This document shows positions 44,254 through 52,849 of a stretch of 64,000 nucleotides of DNA, piece after piece; the stretch's first letter is position 1; every line of letters begins with the position of its first letter. A program made the translations under genes and the position numbers. The notes under the pieces are model-generated. The model saw only the letters and a program-made list of their open reading frames with translations. It was not told the origin of the DNA and searched no databases. Source of the DNA: Flavonifractor sp. An10 (GTDB taxonomy: Bacteria; Bacillota; Clostridia; Oscillospirales; Oscillospiraceae). Location: NCBI RefSeq assembly GCF_002161215.1, contig NZ_NFMB01000006.1, positions 248,001 through 312,000 of the forward strand, read 5' to 3'.

Positions 44254-45312
44254 ATGAAAGGATTTGCAATGCTCGGGATCGGAAAGACCGGCTGGATTGA
44301 GAAGGACGCACCCACCTGCGGCCCGCTGGACGCGCTGGTGAAGCCCCTGGCCGTGTCCCCCTGCACCTCGGACGTACACACGGTCTGGGAGGGCGCCATC
44401 GGCGACCGCCACGACATGATCCTCGGCCACGAGGCCGTGGGCGAGGTGGTGGAGGTGGGCGCGCTGGTGAAGGACTTCAAACCCGGCGACCGGGTCATCG
44501 TCCCCGCCATCACCCCCGACTGGGGCGCGCTGGAGTCCCAGGCCGGCTACTCCATGCACTCCGGCGGCATGCTGGCGGGGTGGAAGTTCTCCAACTTCAA
44601 GGACGGCGTGTTCGGCGAGCTGTTCCACGTCAACGAGGCCGACGCCAACCTGGCCCTGCTGCCCCCCGACATCGACATGGCCGCGGCGGTGATGCTCAGC
44701 GACATGGTGCCCACCGGCTTTCACGGCGTGGAGCTGGCCGACGTGCAGTTCGGCGACGACGTGTGCGTCATCGGCATCGGCCCGGTGGGCCTGATGGCGG
44801 TGGCGGGCGCGGCCCTGCGGGGCGCCGCCCACCTGTACGCCGTGGGCTCCCGCCCCGACTGCGCCGCCCTGGCCCGGGAGTACGGCGCCACCGACATCAT
44901 CAACTACAGAGAGGGCGACATTGTGGAGCAGATCATGGCCCTCACCCACGGCAAGGGCGTGGACAGGGTGGTGGTGGCCGGCGGCGACACGGAGAACACC
45001 TTCGTGCAGGCCATCACCATGCTCAAGCCCGGCGGGCGCATCGGCAACGTCAACTACCTGGGCTCCGGCGACTATGTGCGCATTCCCCGGGTGGAGTGGG
45101 GCTGCGGCATGGGCCACAAGGTCATCGCCGGCGGCCTGATGCCCGGCGGACGCCGCCGCATGGAGAAGCTGGCCGCCCTGCTGTCCACCAGGCGGCTGGA
45201 TCCCGGCAAGATGCTCACCCACCGCTTCAACGGCTTTGAGCACATGGAGGAGGCCCTCATGCTCATGAAGGACAAGCCCCGCGACCTGATCAAGCCCGTG
45301 GTCATTCTCTGA
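44254..45312 (+). CDS. adh: zinc-dependent NADP(H)-preferring secondary alcohol dehydrogenase (TbADH-like)
   Basis: Reversible oxidation of secondary alcohols (for example 2-propanol) to ketones. 352 residues, closely patterned on the Thermoanaerobacter brockii enzyme from MKGFAMLGIGK to DLIKPVVIL. Catalytic zinc ligands Cys37 and His59 are present (SPCTSD, GHEAVGEVVEVG). GIGPVGLMAVAGA is the Rossmann loop and AVGSRP carries the Ser-Arg pair that binds the 2'-phosphate of NADP(H). Single gene with its own AT-rich promoter and a terminator. Confident on family, inferred on substrate. Confidence 0.93.
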   Translation: MKGFAMLGIGKTGWIEKDAPTCGPLDALVKPLAVSPCTSDVHTVWEGAIGDRHDMILGHEAVGEVVEVGALVKDFKPGDRVIVPAITPDWGALESQAGYSMHSGGMLAGWKFSNFKDGVFGELFHVNEADANLALLPPDIDMAAAVMLSDMVPTGFHGVELADVQFGDDVCVIGIGPVGLMAVAGAALRGAAHLYAVGSRPDCAALAREYGATDIINYREGDIVEQIMALTHGKGVDRVVVAGGDTENTFVQAITMLKPGGRIGNVNYLGSGDYVRIPRVEWGCGMGHKVIAGGLMPGGRRRMEKLAALLSTRRLDPGKMLTHRFNGFEHMEEALMLMKDKPRDLIKPVVIL

Positions 45313-45328
45313 GCCCGCAGCGCGAAAC

Positions 45329-45360
45329 CGCCCCGCCCCGGAAAAATCCGGGGCGGGGCG
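45329..45360. terminator. terminator between convergent adh and LCP genes
   Basis: Perfect 14-bp GC stem (45329-45342 / 45347-45360), loop AAAA. Confidence 0.75.
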
Positions 45361-45374
45361 CTGATTGCTTCGCT

Positions 45375-46472
45375 TCACTTCTGGAAGATGTTCAGATCGT
45401 CGGCGGTCATGGGCTCGTCTAAGGGGTTGATGAGGCTGTTCACCGTCTCCAGGGCGGCCTCCGGATCCAGCTGGTAGCAGGAGCCCCAGCGGTAGCCGCT
45501 GCTGTCCACGTAGTACACGTTCTCCCCCTCCAGGGTGGCGCTGGAGAAGCCGGAGGAGAAGTCCAGGCCCAGGGCGGGCTGGGCGAACCACAGCACCTCG
45601 CCGAACTCCAGATCGGTGTCCACGTACTCCAGGAACAGCTCCACATAGGCGTTGAGCTTCTGGGGGTTGGACAGGGCCTTTTTCAGGATGGCGGAGATGA
45701 GCTGCTGCTGGGTGCGGGTGCGGCCGATGTCCCCGTCGGGATAGGCCAGGTAGACGTTGTCGGGGTAGGAGCCGGGGCCGTCGGAGTTGTTGCGGCACCG
45801 GGCCACCTTGAGCACATCCTCCCCGTCCAGGTGCTGCATCCCCGCCTCGTAGTGGATGTGGAGATCCTGGGTCGGGTCGTCGTAGGACATGCGCACCGGC
45901 ACGTCGAAGTCGATGCCCCCCAGCTCATCCACCAGGGCCACAAAGCCCTCCACATCCACGGTGATGTAGTAGTCGATGGGCACGCCCAGCAGGTCGGTGA
46001 CCGTCTCGGCCAGGGCCTCCGGCCCCTTGTGGTACACCGAGTTGATCTTCCCGCCCTCCAGCAGGGTGTCCCGGGGGACGGAGACGATGCCCACGGTCTG
46101 CGCCTCGGTGTCGTAGGCGGCCACCATGATGGTGTCGGCGTTGCCGCTGGACTGGTCGCTGGCCGCCAGCAGGAAGGTATAGGTACCCGGACGCCGCTGC
46201 CGCCCCGGGTCGGCGGACTGCTCGGGGGAGAGGCTGCCCGACGGGTTCTCCTGGGCGGGCGGCTCCGGCTCCCGGGCCTGCTCCGGCTTTTTGGCGGCCA
46301 GGCGGTAGGCGCAGAAGAGCACCACAATGACCGCGGACAGGGCCACCAGGATACGGTAAAAAATCTTCCACGCCCGGCGGGCGGGGGAGACGCGGGGTTT
46401 TTTCCGGAGCCGGCTGGGCGGCTCCCGGCGGGTGGGTTCTTGGCGGCTCGGAACACGGCGGCGTTGGGCCAC
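45375..46472 (-). CDS. LytR-CpsA-Psr (LCP) family cell-wall glycopolymer ligase
   Basis: Attaches anionic glycopolymers to peptidoglycan from lipid-linked precursors. 365 residues: basic cytoplasmic N-terminus, one membrane span (about 37-58), Pro-rich linker, LCP domain with the conserved Arg/Asp set in ASDQSSGNADTIMVAAYD, SVPRDTLLEGGKINSVYHKG, VDELGGIDFDVP, LDGEDVLKVARCRNN and DIGRTRTQQQLI. The start is GTG 46472, 9 bases after AGAAGGGGG. Confidence 0.92.
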   Translation of the reverse strand: MAQRRRVPSRQEPTRREPPSRLRKKPRVSPARRAWKIFYRILVALSAVIVVLFCAYRLAAKKPEQAREPEPPAQENPSGSLSPEQSADPGRQRRPGTYTFLLAASDQSSGNADTIMVAAYDTEAQTVGIVSVPRDTLLEGGKINSVYHKGPEALAETVTDLLGVPIDYYITVDVEGFVALVDELGGIDFDVPVRMSYDDPTQDLHIHYEAGMQHLDGEDVLKVARCRNNSDGPGSYPDNVYLAYPDGDIGRTRTQQQLISAILKKALSNPQKLNAYVELFLEYVDTDLEFGEVLWFAQPALGLDFSSGFSSATLEGENVYYVDSSGYRWGSCYQLDPEAALETVNSLINPLDEPMTADDLNIFQK

Positions 46473-46595
46473 GGGCGTGCGCCCCCTTCTCTCTTCGGTA
46501 AAATTATGTCAACAAGCACCCACTAGTATACAAAATCGGACGGCATCTGGCAAGGGGGAGTTTGCAACCTTCACATTTATGTAAGATCTCCCGGG

Positions 46596-46886
46596 CTACA
46601 GCCGGCTCTGGATGCTGAGCACCGCGGCGGTGAGGCCGTTCACCGCCGACAGCAGCTCCAGCAGCAGCTGGTTCTGACAGGCCAGCTCCTCCAGCACCCT
46701 GTCCAGCGCCTCCGCCCCCGGCGGGGACGGGCAGTCCGCCGGACAGGGGATGGGGTGGGGGTGGCGCTTCATGGGCTCCTCCTCCGGGGCGCGGGCGCCC
46801 CCCAGCCGCTCCAGGGCCAGCTGCCGCCCCTGGGCGAGAATGGCCTGGGCCGCCGCCTGGGCCCGCTGCTCTTGACACGCTGCCAT
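46596..46886 (-). CDS. small protein of unknown function
   Basis: 96 residues, not recognised. A good GGAGGGAT site precedes ATG 46886. The N-terminal half is Ala/Gln-rich and helical (ACQEQRAQAAAQAILAQGRQLALERLGG), the middle Pro-rich with His/Cys (KRHPHPIPCPADCPSPP), and the C-terminal third an amphipathic Leu-rich helix (LDRVLEELACQNQLLLELLSAVNGLTAAVLSIQ) suited to oligomerisation. The gene is divergent from the Crp/Fnr gene. Confidence 0.55.
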   Translation of the reverse strand: MAACQEQRAQAAAQAILAQGRQLALERLGGARAPEEEPMKRHPHPIPCPADCPSPPGAEALDRVLEELACQNQLLLELLSAVNGLTAAVLSIQSRL

Positions 46887-46974
46887 GGCGTATCCCTCCT
46901 TCCGTTTTGCCCCATCCTATGCCCCGGGCGCCCCGTCTGCGCCCCGCCGGGGCGGAATTGGGGCAAACCGGCCC

Positions 46975-47012
46975 TTGACATTTTACCAGAACGTGGTACA
47001 CTAACTGTACCA
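46975..47012 (+). promoter_or_regulatory. Crp/Fnr gene promoter with tandem TACCA/TGGTA half-sites
   Basis: TTGACA (46975-46980), 16-bp spacer, TACACT (46997-47002). Across it lie TACCA (46984-46988), TGGTACA (46994-47000) and TGTACCA (47006-47012). These form two overlapping palindromes: TACCA-N5-TGGTA and the perfect 7-bp TGGTACA-N5-TGTACCA over the -10. Autoregulation by the encoded Crp/Fnr protein is likely. Confidence 0.75.
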
Positions 47013-47043
47013 TTTGAGACAAAAATCGGAGGTGACAGCGGCC

Positions 47044-47703
47044 ATGGACAGCCGGGAGAGCACGGAGCGCACCCTGCTGGCGGGCACCTTCCTGTTCCGG
47101 GGCGCCCCCCGGGAGGCGGTGGAGCTGGCCCGCACCGACCCCCGCGCCCTCCGGCGGCGGGCGGCCCGGGGGGAGGTGCTCTACGACCCCCGCCACTTCC
47201 AGCGCAGCCTGGGGGTGGTGCTGGAGGGGCGCATTCAGGTGAACAAGGGCCCCCTGATCATGAACGTGCTGGGGCCGGGGGAACTGTTCGGCGCCGCCGC
47301 CCTGTTCAACGACCGGCCGGACTACGCCACCACCCTCACCGCCCGCACCCCCTGCCGGGTGCTCCTGCTGCCCCAGGCGCTGGTGGAGGAGCTGATGGGC
47401 CGCTTCCCGGAGGTGTGCCGCAGCTATGTGGCCTACCTGTCCGAGCGCATCCGGTTTCTCAGTGGCAAGATCGACGCCCTCACCGCCGGCAGCGCCGAGC
47501 GGAAGGTGGCCCAGTACCTGCTCTCCCGCCTGGACGGGGAGTGGGCGGAGCTGGACTGCTCCGCCACCGGCCTGGCCCAGCGGCTGGGGGTGAGCCGGGC
47601 CTCCCTCTACCGGGCGCTGGACGCCCTGGAGGCGCGGGGCGCGGTGCGCCGGGCGGGGAAGCGGTTCCGCATACCGGATCCCGCCGCCCTGGAATCCTGT
47701 TAG
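47044..47703 (+). CDS. Crp/Fnr-family transcriptional regulator
   Basis: 219 residues. N-terminal cyclic-nucleotide-type beta barrel (VVLEGRIQVNKGPLIMNVLGPGELFGAAALFND) lacks the N-terminal Cys set of Fnr, so it is not an obvious Fe-S oxygen sensor; the cAMP-binding Arg-Ser pair is also not seen. C-terminal winged helix: LDCSATGLAQRLGVSRASLYRALDALEARGAVRR. ATG 47044 follows GGAGGTG. Leads an apparent operon with an ABC transporter (21 bases to the next gene), so the ligand may be the transported compound. Confidence 0.88.
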   Translation: MDSRESTERTLLAGTFLFRGAPREAVELARTDPRALRRRAARGEVLYDPRHFQRSLGVVLEGRIQVNKGPLIMNVLGPGELFGAAALFNDRPDYATTLTARTPCRVLLLPQALVEELMGRFPEVCRSYVAYLSERIRFLSGKIDALTAGSAERKVAQYLLSRLDGEWAELDCSATGLAQRLGVSRASLYRALDALEARGAVRRAGKRFRIPDPAALESC

Positions 47704-47724
47704 AACAGAAAGGAAGAGGAAACT

Positions 47725-48810
47725 ATGACACGCAAGCTGCTTGCACTGACCCTGAGCCTGGCCCTGGCGCTGGGCCTGGCCGCCTGCTCCACCCAGGCCC
47801 CGGCGGAGGACACCGCCCCGCCGGAGAGCACCGCGCCTGCTGCGGAGACCCAGACCCCGCCCGCTGAGACCGCCGTCCCCTATCAGACCATTCGCCTGGG
47901 CCTGCTCAGCGGCCCCACCGGCATGGGGGCCGCCAAGATGCTCTCCGACAGCGACGCGGCCTACGCCCAGATCGAGGACGGCACCTACGACCCGTCCAAC
48001 GGCACCCTGCTGCGCTATGAGGTGACCCTGGGCTCCGACCCCGCCAACGACATCATGCCCAGGCTGACCAACGGGGAACTGGACATCGCCGCCATCCCCA
48101 CCAACCTGGCCGCCACCCTCTACAACCGCACCGACGGCGGCATAAAGCTGCTGGCCCTCAACACCCTGGGGGTGCTCCACATCCTGGAGAACGGCGACAC
48201 GGTGAACAGCCTGGCGGATCTGGAGGGCCGCACCCTCTACGCCACCGGCCAGGGCTCCAACCCCGAGTACGTCCTCAACTACCTGCTGGAGGCAAACGGC
48301 CTGGATCCCGCCGCCGATGTGGACATCCAGTGGCTGGCCAGTGAGGAGCTCACCGCCCGCATGGCCTCCGGCGACATCGACCTGTGCATGCTCCCCGTGC
48401 CCGCCGCCACCACCGTCATGATGCAGAACAGCGACGTGCGGGACGCCATCGACCTCAACGACGCCTGGACGGAATCCGGCGCCCAGGGCACCTTTACCAT
48501 GGGCTGCCTGGTGGCCCGCACCGAGTGGCTGGAGGACAACAGCGAGCTGGTGCCCGGGATCCTGGCCGAGTACGCCGCCTCCATCGACTACGCCAACAGC
48601 AATCCGGAGGATGCCGCCGCCCTCATCGAGCAGTACGGCATCGTCCCCAAGGCCGCGGTGGCCCAGGCCGCCATCCCCCAGGCCAACATGGTGTGCGTCA
48701 CCGGCGAGGACATGAAGGGCATCGCCGACTACTACCAGGTGCTCTTTGACGCCGACCCCACTTCGATCGGAGGAGCGATCCCCGGTGAGGACTTCTACTA
48801 CATCCCGTAA
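47725..48810 (+). CDS. ABC transporter substrate-binding lipoprotein (NMT1/SsuA-like)
   Basis: 361 residues with lipobox LAAC (Cys about 21) and an acidic/Thr linker. The body has the NMT1/THI5-like pattern IRLGLLSGPTGMGAAKMLSDSDA, NDIMPRLTNGELDIAAIPTNLAATLYNRT, LADLEGRTLYATGQGSNPEYVLNYLL. This family binds sulfonates, nitrate-like anions, thiamine precursors or aromatic acids; substrate undecided. AGGAAGAGGA precedes ATG 47725. The 3' end overlaps the permease gene by 26 bases. Confidence 0.87.
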   Translation: MTRKLLALTLSLALALGLAACSTQAPAEDTAPPESTAPAAETQTPPAETAVPYQTIRLGLLSGPTGMGAAKMLSDSDAAYAQIEDGTYDPSNGTLLRYEVTLGSDPANDIMPRLTNGELDIAAIPTNLAATLYNRTDGGIKLLALNTLGVLHILENGDTVNSLADLEGRTLYATGQGSNPEYVLNYLLEANGLDPAADVDIQWLASEELTARMASGDIDLCMLPVPAATTVMMQNSDVRDAIDLNDAWTESGAQGTFTMGCLVARTEWLEDNSELVPGILAEYAASIDYANSNPEDAAALIEQYGIVPKAAVAQAAIPQANMVCVTGEDMKGIADYYQVLFDADPTSIGGAIPGEDFYYIP

Positions 48811-49585
48811 TCTAACAGCGAGGAAAATCCTCCGCGTTGTCATACCCCTGGCCTTCTGGCTGGGGGTATGGCAGCTTGCGGCCGTCTGGGTGGACACGGT
48901 GTACCAGCCCGGGCGGGGCTACCTGCTGCTGCCCGCCCCCACGCTGGTGGCGGGGCGGCTGGCCGCCCTCATGGGTGAGCCCGCCTTCTGGCAGGCCGCC
49001 GCCGTCAGCCTGGGCCGCATCTTCGGCGGCTTTGCCCTGGGGGCCGCTGCCGGGACGGCAATCGCGGTGCTCACCGCCGCCCTCCCCTGGGCGGACTGGC
49101 TGCTGGGCCCGGCGGTGAAGGTGATCCGGGCCATCCCCGTGGCCTCCTTCATTGTGCTGGTGCTGCTGTGGGCCCCCACCACCAGCTCCGTGCCCGCCAT
49201 CGTCTCCGCCCTCATGGTGCTGCCGGTGGTGTGGGGCAATGTGGGCCGCGGCATCGGGGAGACCGACCCCCTGCTGCTGGAGGCTGCCCGGGCCTACCGC
49301 TTCGGCCGGGGAAAGACCCTCCGGCTGGTGTATGTGCCGTCGGTGCTGCCCTACTTCGCCAGCGGCTGTGCCACCGCCCTGGGCCTGGCCTGGAAGGCCG
49401 GGGTGGCCGCCGAGGTGCTGTGCCAGCCCCGGCTGGCCATCGGTACCCGGCTCTACCGGGCCAAGATCACCCTGGAGACCCCCGACGTGTTCGCCTGGAC
49501 GGTGGTGGTTATCGCCCTGAGCTTCCTGCTGGAGGTGGCCCTGGGGGCCGCCCTCCGGCGGCTGGGAAGGGGGCGGAAGGCGTGA
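48785..49585 (+). CDS. ABC transporter permease (SsuC/TauC type)
   Basis: 266 residues, about six membrane spans, with the coupling segment [43 protein letters not shown]. The start is GTG 48785, 9 bases after GGAGGAG (48769-48775); no ATG is suitably placed. It overlaps the binding-protein gene, and its stop overlaps the ATPase start (GTGA). Confidence 0.88.
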   Translation: MRTSTTSRNLTARKILRVVIPLAFWLGVWQLAAVWVDTVYQPGRGYLLLPAPTLVAGRLAALMGEPAFWQAAAVSLGRIFGGFALGAAAGTAIAVLTAALPWADWLLGPAVKVIRAIPVASFIVLVLLWAPTTSSVPAIVSALMVLPVVWGNVGRGIGETDPLLLEAARAYRFGRGKTLRLVYVPSVLPYFASGCATALGLAWKAGVAAEVLCQPRLAIGTRLYRAKITLETPDVFAWTVVVIALSFLLEVALGAALRRLGRGRKA

Positions 49586-50163
49586 TATCCGTCCGGAATA
49601 TTACCGTCTGTTTTGGGGAGAAGGCGGTGCTGAACCGCTTCTCCCTGGAGCTGCCGGCGGAGGGGATCACCGCCCTGTCCGGCCCCTCCGGCTGCGGCAA
49701 GACCACCCTGCTGCGGGTGCTGGCGGGCCTCCAGCCTGTGGAGGGCGGCACGGTGTCCGTGCCGGAGCGGCCCACGCTCCTGTTCCAGGAGAACCGCCTG
49801 CTGCCCTGGCGCACGGTGGAGCAGCACATCACCGACGTGCTCCCCCGCGCCCGCCGGGGGGAGGCCCCCCGCTGGCTGGAGCTGGCGGAGCTGGAGGGGG
49901 AGGAGAAGTCCTGCCCCGGGCAGCTCTCCGGCGGCATGGGCCGGCGGCTGGCCCTGGCCCGGGCCCTGGCCTGCGGCGGGGGGCTCTACCTGCTGGACGA
50001 GCCCTTCACCGGCGTGGACGCCGGGCGGGCCGCCCGGATGCTGGCCCGGGTGCGGGCGCTGGGGGTGCCGGTGGTGCTCTCCAGCCACGAGGCGGAGATC
50101 CTGGCCCTGTGCGACCGGGTGATCCCCCTGGACGGCCCGCCCCTGCGGGTGACAGGCCCCTGA
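49582..50163 (+). CDS. ABC transporter ATP-binding protein (short)
   Basis: Only 193 residues, shorter than the usual 240-260 for SsuB/TauB, yet all motifs are present: Walker [10 protein letters not shown] (about residue 36), Q-loop FQENRLLPW, signature [15 protein letters not shown], Walker [13 protein letters not shown] and His in SSHEAE. The C-terminal region after the H-loop is trimmed. GTG 49582 overlaps the permease stop. Confidence 0.88.
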   Translation: MISVRNITVCFGEKAVLNRFSLELPAEGITALSGPSGCGKTTLLRVLAGLQPVEGGTVSVPERPTLLFQENRLLPWRTVEQHITDVLPRARRGEAPRWLELAELEGEEKSCPGQLSGGMGRRLALARALACGGGLYLLDEPFTGVDAGRAARMLARVRALGVPVVLSSHEAEILALCDRVIPLDGPPLRVTGP

Positions 50164-50254
50164 CAAAAACAGGGATTTCCCTTTTCTCCCTTTTGTGCTA
50201 TCATAAAGGAAAATCCCGGCGGCCATTCCGCCGCAGCGAAAGGAAGGGCACAGC

Positions 50255-50782
50255 ATGAACACGGAAGCACTCAAGCTATTGAAGGAGCGGCGCAGCTGCC
50301 GCAGCTACAAGCCGGAGCAGATCACCGACGCCGAGCTGGACGCGGTGCTGGAGGCGGGCACCTACGCCCCCACCGCCAACGGCAGGCAGTCCCCCATCAT
50401 CGTGGCGGTACAAAATCCGGAGGCCATCGCGCAGCTCCGGAGGATGAACGCCGGCATCATGGGCAATCCGGAGGCCGACCCCTTCTACGGGGCCCCCACG
50501 GTGCTGGTCGTCCTGGCCGGGCTGGACAACCCCAACCGGGTGTATGACGGCAGCTGCGTCATGGACAACCTGCTCAACGCCGCCGAGGCGGTGGGCCTGG
50601 GCTCCTGCTGGATCCACCGGGCCCGGGAGGAGTTTGAGAGCGACGAGGGCAGGGCCCTGCTGAAGCAGTGGGGCATCGAGGGCGCCTACGAGGGCATCGG
50701 CCACTGCATCCTGGGCTACCGGGCCGACGCCAGGCCGGAGCCCGCCCCCCGCAAGGCCGATTATATCTACCGCGTCCGGTAA
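50255..50782 (+). CDS. nitroreductase-family flavoprotein
   Basis: 175 residues. FMN-binding ERRSCRSYKPEQITDAELDAVLEAGTYAPTANGRQ at the N-terminus, VYDGSCVMDNLLNAAEAVGLGSCWIHRAREEF in the middle and GHCILGYRAD at the end. NAD(P)H-dependent reduction of nitro or quinone compounds is the family activity; physiological substrate unknown. Upstream (50166-50215) an imperfect inverted repeat GGGATTTCC / GGAAAATCCC flanks the likely promoter. AAAGGAAGG precedes ATG 50255. Confidence 0.9.
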   Translation: MNTEALKLLKERRSCRSYKPEQITDAELDAVLEAGTYAPTANGRQSPIIVAVQNPEAIAQLRRMNAGIMGNPEADPFYGAPTVLVVLAGLDNPNRVYDGSCVMDNLLNAAEAVGLGSCWIHRAREEFESDEGRALLKQWGIEGAYEGIGHCILGYRADARPEPAPRKADYIYRVR

Positions 50783-50794
50783 GGCCACAGAGGC

Positions 50795-50829
50795 AGGCGC
50801 GCCGCGAAGAACCGCGGCGCGCCTTTTTT
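50795..50829 (+). terminator. nitroreductase terminator
   Basis: 12-bp GC stem (50795-50806 / 50813-50824) followed by TTTTTT. Confidence 0.88.
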
Positions 50830-50849
50830 GTAAAGTTCTACAAAATTGA

Positions 50850-50878
50850 TTGCAACAGGACGGCCAAAGTGCTACACT
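50850..50878 (+). promoter_or_regulatory. promoter of the SLH gene cluster
   Basis: TTGCAA (50850-50855), 17-bp spacer, TACACT (50873-50878), about 75 bases before ATG 50954. Confidence 0.65.
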
Positions 50879-50953
50879 TTAGGGGAGATTCCTTCGCTTC
50901 CGGAAGAAATCCGGCCCCGGGGGCGGAGGGCATGCAAAAAGGAGGAATTCCGT

Positions 50954-52264
50954 ATGCGCAGCACACCCCGATGGCGGCGTCTGGGCGCCTTGGCCTGCGC
51001 GGCGGCGCTGGTGCTGTCCCTGGTGCCGGGGACGGCGGCGGCGGCCGGGCCGGCCCAAAGCCGCAACATCCACAAGAACGACTACACCACCTGGAGCAGG
51101 CCGGTGACCTCGTACCTGTACGAACACAACGGCGGCCTGACCCGGGTGGAGTACACCGGCGGGCAGATCGTGGTGGAGGACTATGACAGCTCCTTCGCCC
51201 TCCAGTCCAGCCGCACGGTGCCCATGGAGCTGTCCATCTGGGGCGGCTTTTTCGCCGGGGAGGACTACAACTTCCTGATCTTCGGCCAGTCCAACCCCTC
51301 CGAGAGCGACAGCGCCGAGGTCATCCGGGTGGTCAAGTACGACAAGGACTGGAACCGCCTGGGGCAGGCCAGCCTGCGGGGGGCCAACACCACCGTGCCC
51401 TTCGACGCTGGCAGCCTGCGGTGCGACGAGTACGGCGGCTACCTCTACCTCCGCACCAGCCATGAGATGTACACCAGCGACGACGGCCTCAACCACCAGT
51501 CCAACCTGACCATGGCGGTGCGGCAGAGCGACATGTCCATCACCGACTCCTATTACGACGTGATGAACATCTCCTACGGCTATGTGAGCCACTCCTTCAA
51601 CCAGTTCGTCCTCGTGGATGAGGACGGCCGCCTGGTGGCCCTGGATCACGGCGACGCCTACCCCCGGAGCGTGGTGTTCACCAAGTACTACGCCGACGCG
51701 GGCACGGGCAGGTTCACCGGCTCCCGCTACGGCCAGTGGTGCAGCTACGGCGACATGCTGGAGTTCGCCGGGGCCACAGGGGCCAACGCCACCGGCGGCT
51801 CGGTGGGCGGCCTGGCGGAGACCCGTGACTGCTACATCATGGCCTACAGCTACAACGGCACGGGCCAGGGCAGCGGCGACCGGTATCCCTACTACCACTA
51901 TATGGACAAGGCCAGCGGCCGGAGCTGGCAGGTGCAGATCAACCTGCCCGGCTGCACCACCCCCGTGCTGGCCCCCACCGGCCTGGACGGCGGCTACATG
52001 CTGTGGAACGGCAAGAGCGGCTCCACCGTCAGCGACACCCTCTACTACCTGGCCTACTCCGCCGACGGGCAGCCCGGCCAGTACCAGACCGCACAGGCCC
52101 CCCTGTCTGACTGCCAGCCCATCCCCTGGGGGGACGGCGTGGTGTGGTACGTCACCGACGGCGGCGCCCCACCTTCTACACCCTGGACGGCAGCGGCGTC
52201 ACCGCCCATCCCGCCGGCGCGTCGGCTCGGAGCCCACCCCGACCCCGAGCCTGACCCCAGCTAG
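50954..52264 (+). CDS. secreted SLH-anchored protein, N-terminal part (frame disrupted near 3' end)
   Basis: 436 residues to the first stop. Signal peptide (about 1-31, ending TAAAAG), then a domain rich in Tyr, Asp and Gly with blade-like repeats (SSFALQSSRTVPMELSIWGG, VKYDKDWNRLGQASLRG, YYLAYSADGQPGQ) that suggests a beta-propeller. From about 52165 the sequence in this frame stops making sense (PSTPWTAAASPPIPPARR). Neighbouring frames read PTFYTLDGSGVTAHPAGAS and then SEPTPTPSLTPA, a normal Pro-Thr linker, before the original frame resumes with SLH domains after TAG 52262-52264. So one gene appears broken by about three single-base shifts. AAAAAGGAGG precedes ATG 50954. Confidence 0.7.
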   Translation: MRSTPRWRRLGALACAAALVLSLVPGTAAAAGPAQSRNIHKNDYTTWSRPVTSYLYEHNGGLTRVEYTGGQIVVEDYDSSFALQSSRTVPMELSIWGGFFAGEDYNFLIFGQSNPSESDSAEVIRVVKYDKDWNRLGQASLRGANTTVPFDAGSLRCDEYGGYLYLRTSHEMYTSDDGLNHQSNLTMAVRQSDMSITDSYYDVMNISYGYVSHSFNQFVLVDEDGRLVALDHGDAYPRSVVFTKYYADAGTGRFTGSRYGQWCSYGDMLEFAGATGANATGGSVGGLAETRDCYIMAYSYNGTGQGSGDRYPYYHYMDKASGRSWQVQINLPGCTTPVLAPTGLDGGYMLWNGKSGSTVSDTLYYLAYSADGQPGQYQTAQAPLSDCQPIPWGDGVVWYVTDGGAPPSTPWTAAASPPIPPARRLGAHPDPEPDPS

Positions 52265-52807
52265 GCCGCCTCCTTCACCGACGTGCCCGCCTCCGCGTGG
52301 TACGCCGAGTACGCCGGTACGGCGGCCTCCGCCGGGCTGATGAACGGCACCGGCTCCAACCGGTTCAGCCCCAGCCAGACCCTGAGCGTGGCCGAGGTGG
52401 TCACCCTGGCCGCCCGGCTCTGTGCCGGGGGGGCGGGGGAGACCGTTCCCGCCTTCGGTTCCGGCCAGCCCTGGTACCGGGGGGCCTACGACTACTGTGT
52501 GGACAGCGGCCTGTTCACCGCGGCCGAGGTGCCCCTCTCCGCCATGAACAGCCCGGCCACCCGCTTCCAGATGGTGGACATCCTGGATCGGGCGGTGCCC
52601 GACAGCGAGAAGGCCGCCATCCACAGCGATGTCACCGTGCCCGACCTGGCCCAGTCCGCCCCCTACGGCGGCGTGGTGTACCGGTGGTACCGGGCTGGCA
52701 TCACCCAGGGCGACCAGAACGGCAATTTCAACGGCAGCTCCCACATCACCCGGGCCGAGACGGCGGCCATCCTGTGCCGCCTGGCCGGCCTGGCGGAGCG
52801 GGTGTAA
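52265..52807 (+). pseudogene. C-terminal SLH part of the disrupted gene
   Basis: In the same frame as the upstream gene after its TAG. Three SLH domains: FTDVPASAWYAEYAGTAASAGLMNG with NRFSPSQTLSVAEVVTLAARL; WYRGAYDYCVDSGLFT with ATRFQMVDILDRA; YRWYRAGITQGDQNGNF with HITRAETAAILCRLAGL. There is no ribosome-binding site for a separate start (the first in-frame GTG is 52283), so it is not likely to be made alone. It would hold the propeller-like domain to the cell wall if the frame were restored. Confidence 0.7.
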
Positions 52808-52849
52808 AAAAGCGCAAACGCAGAGACGGAACTAGAGACAGGGAGATGG

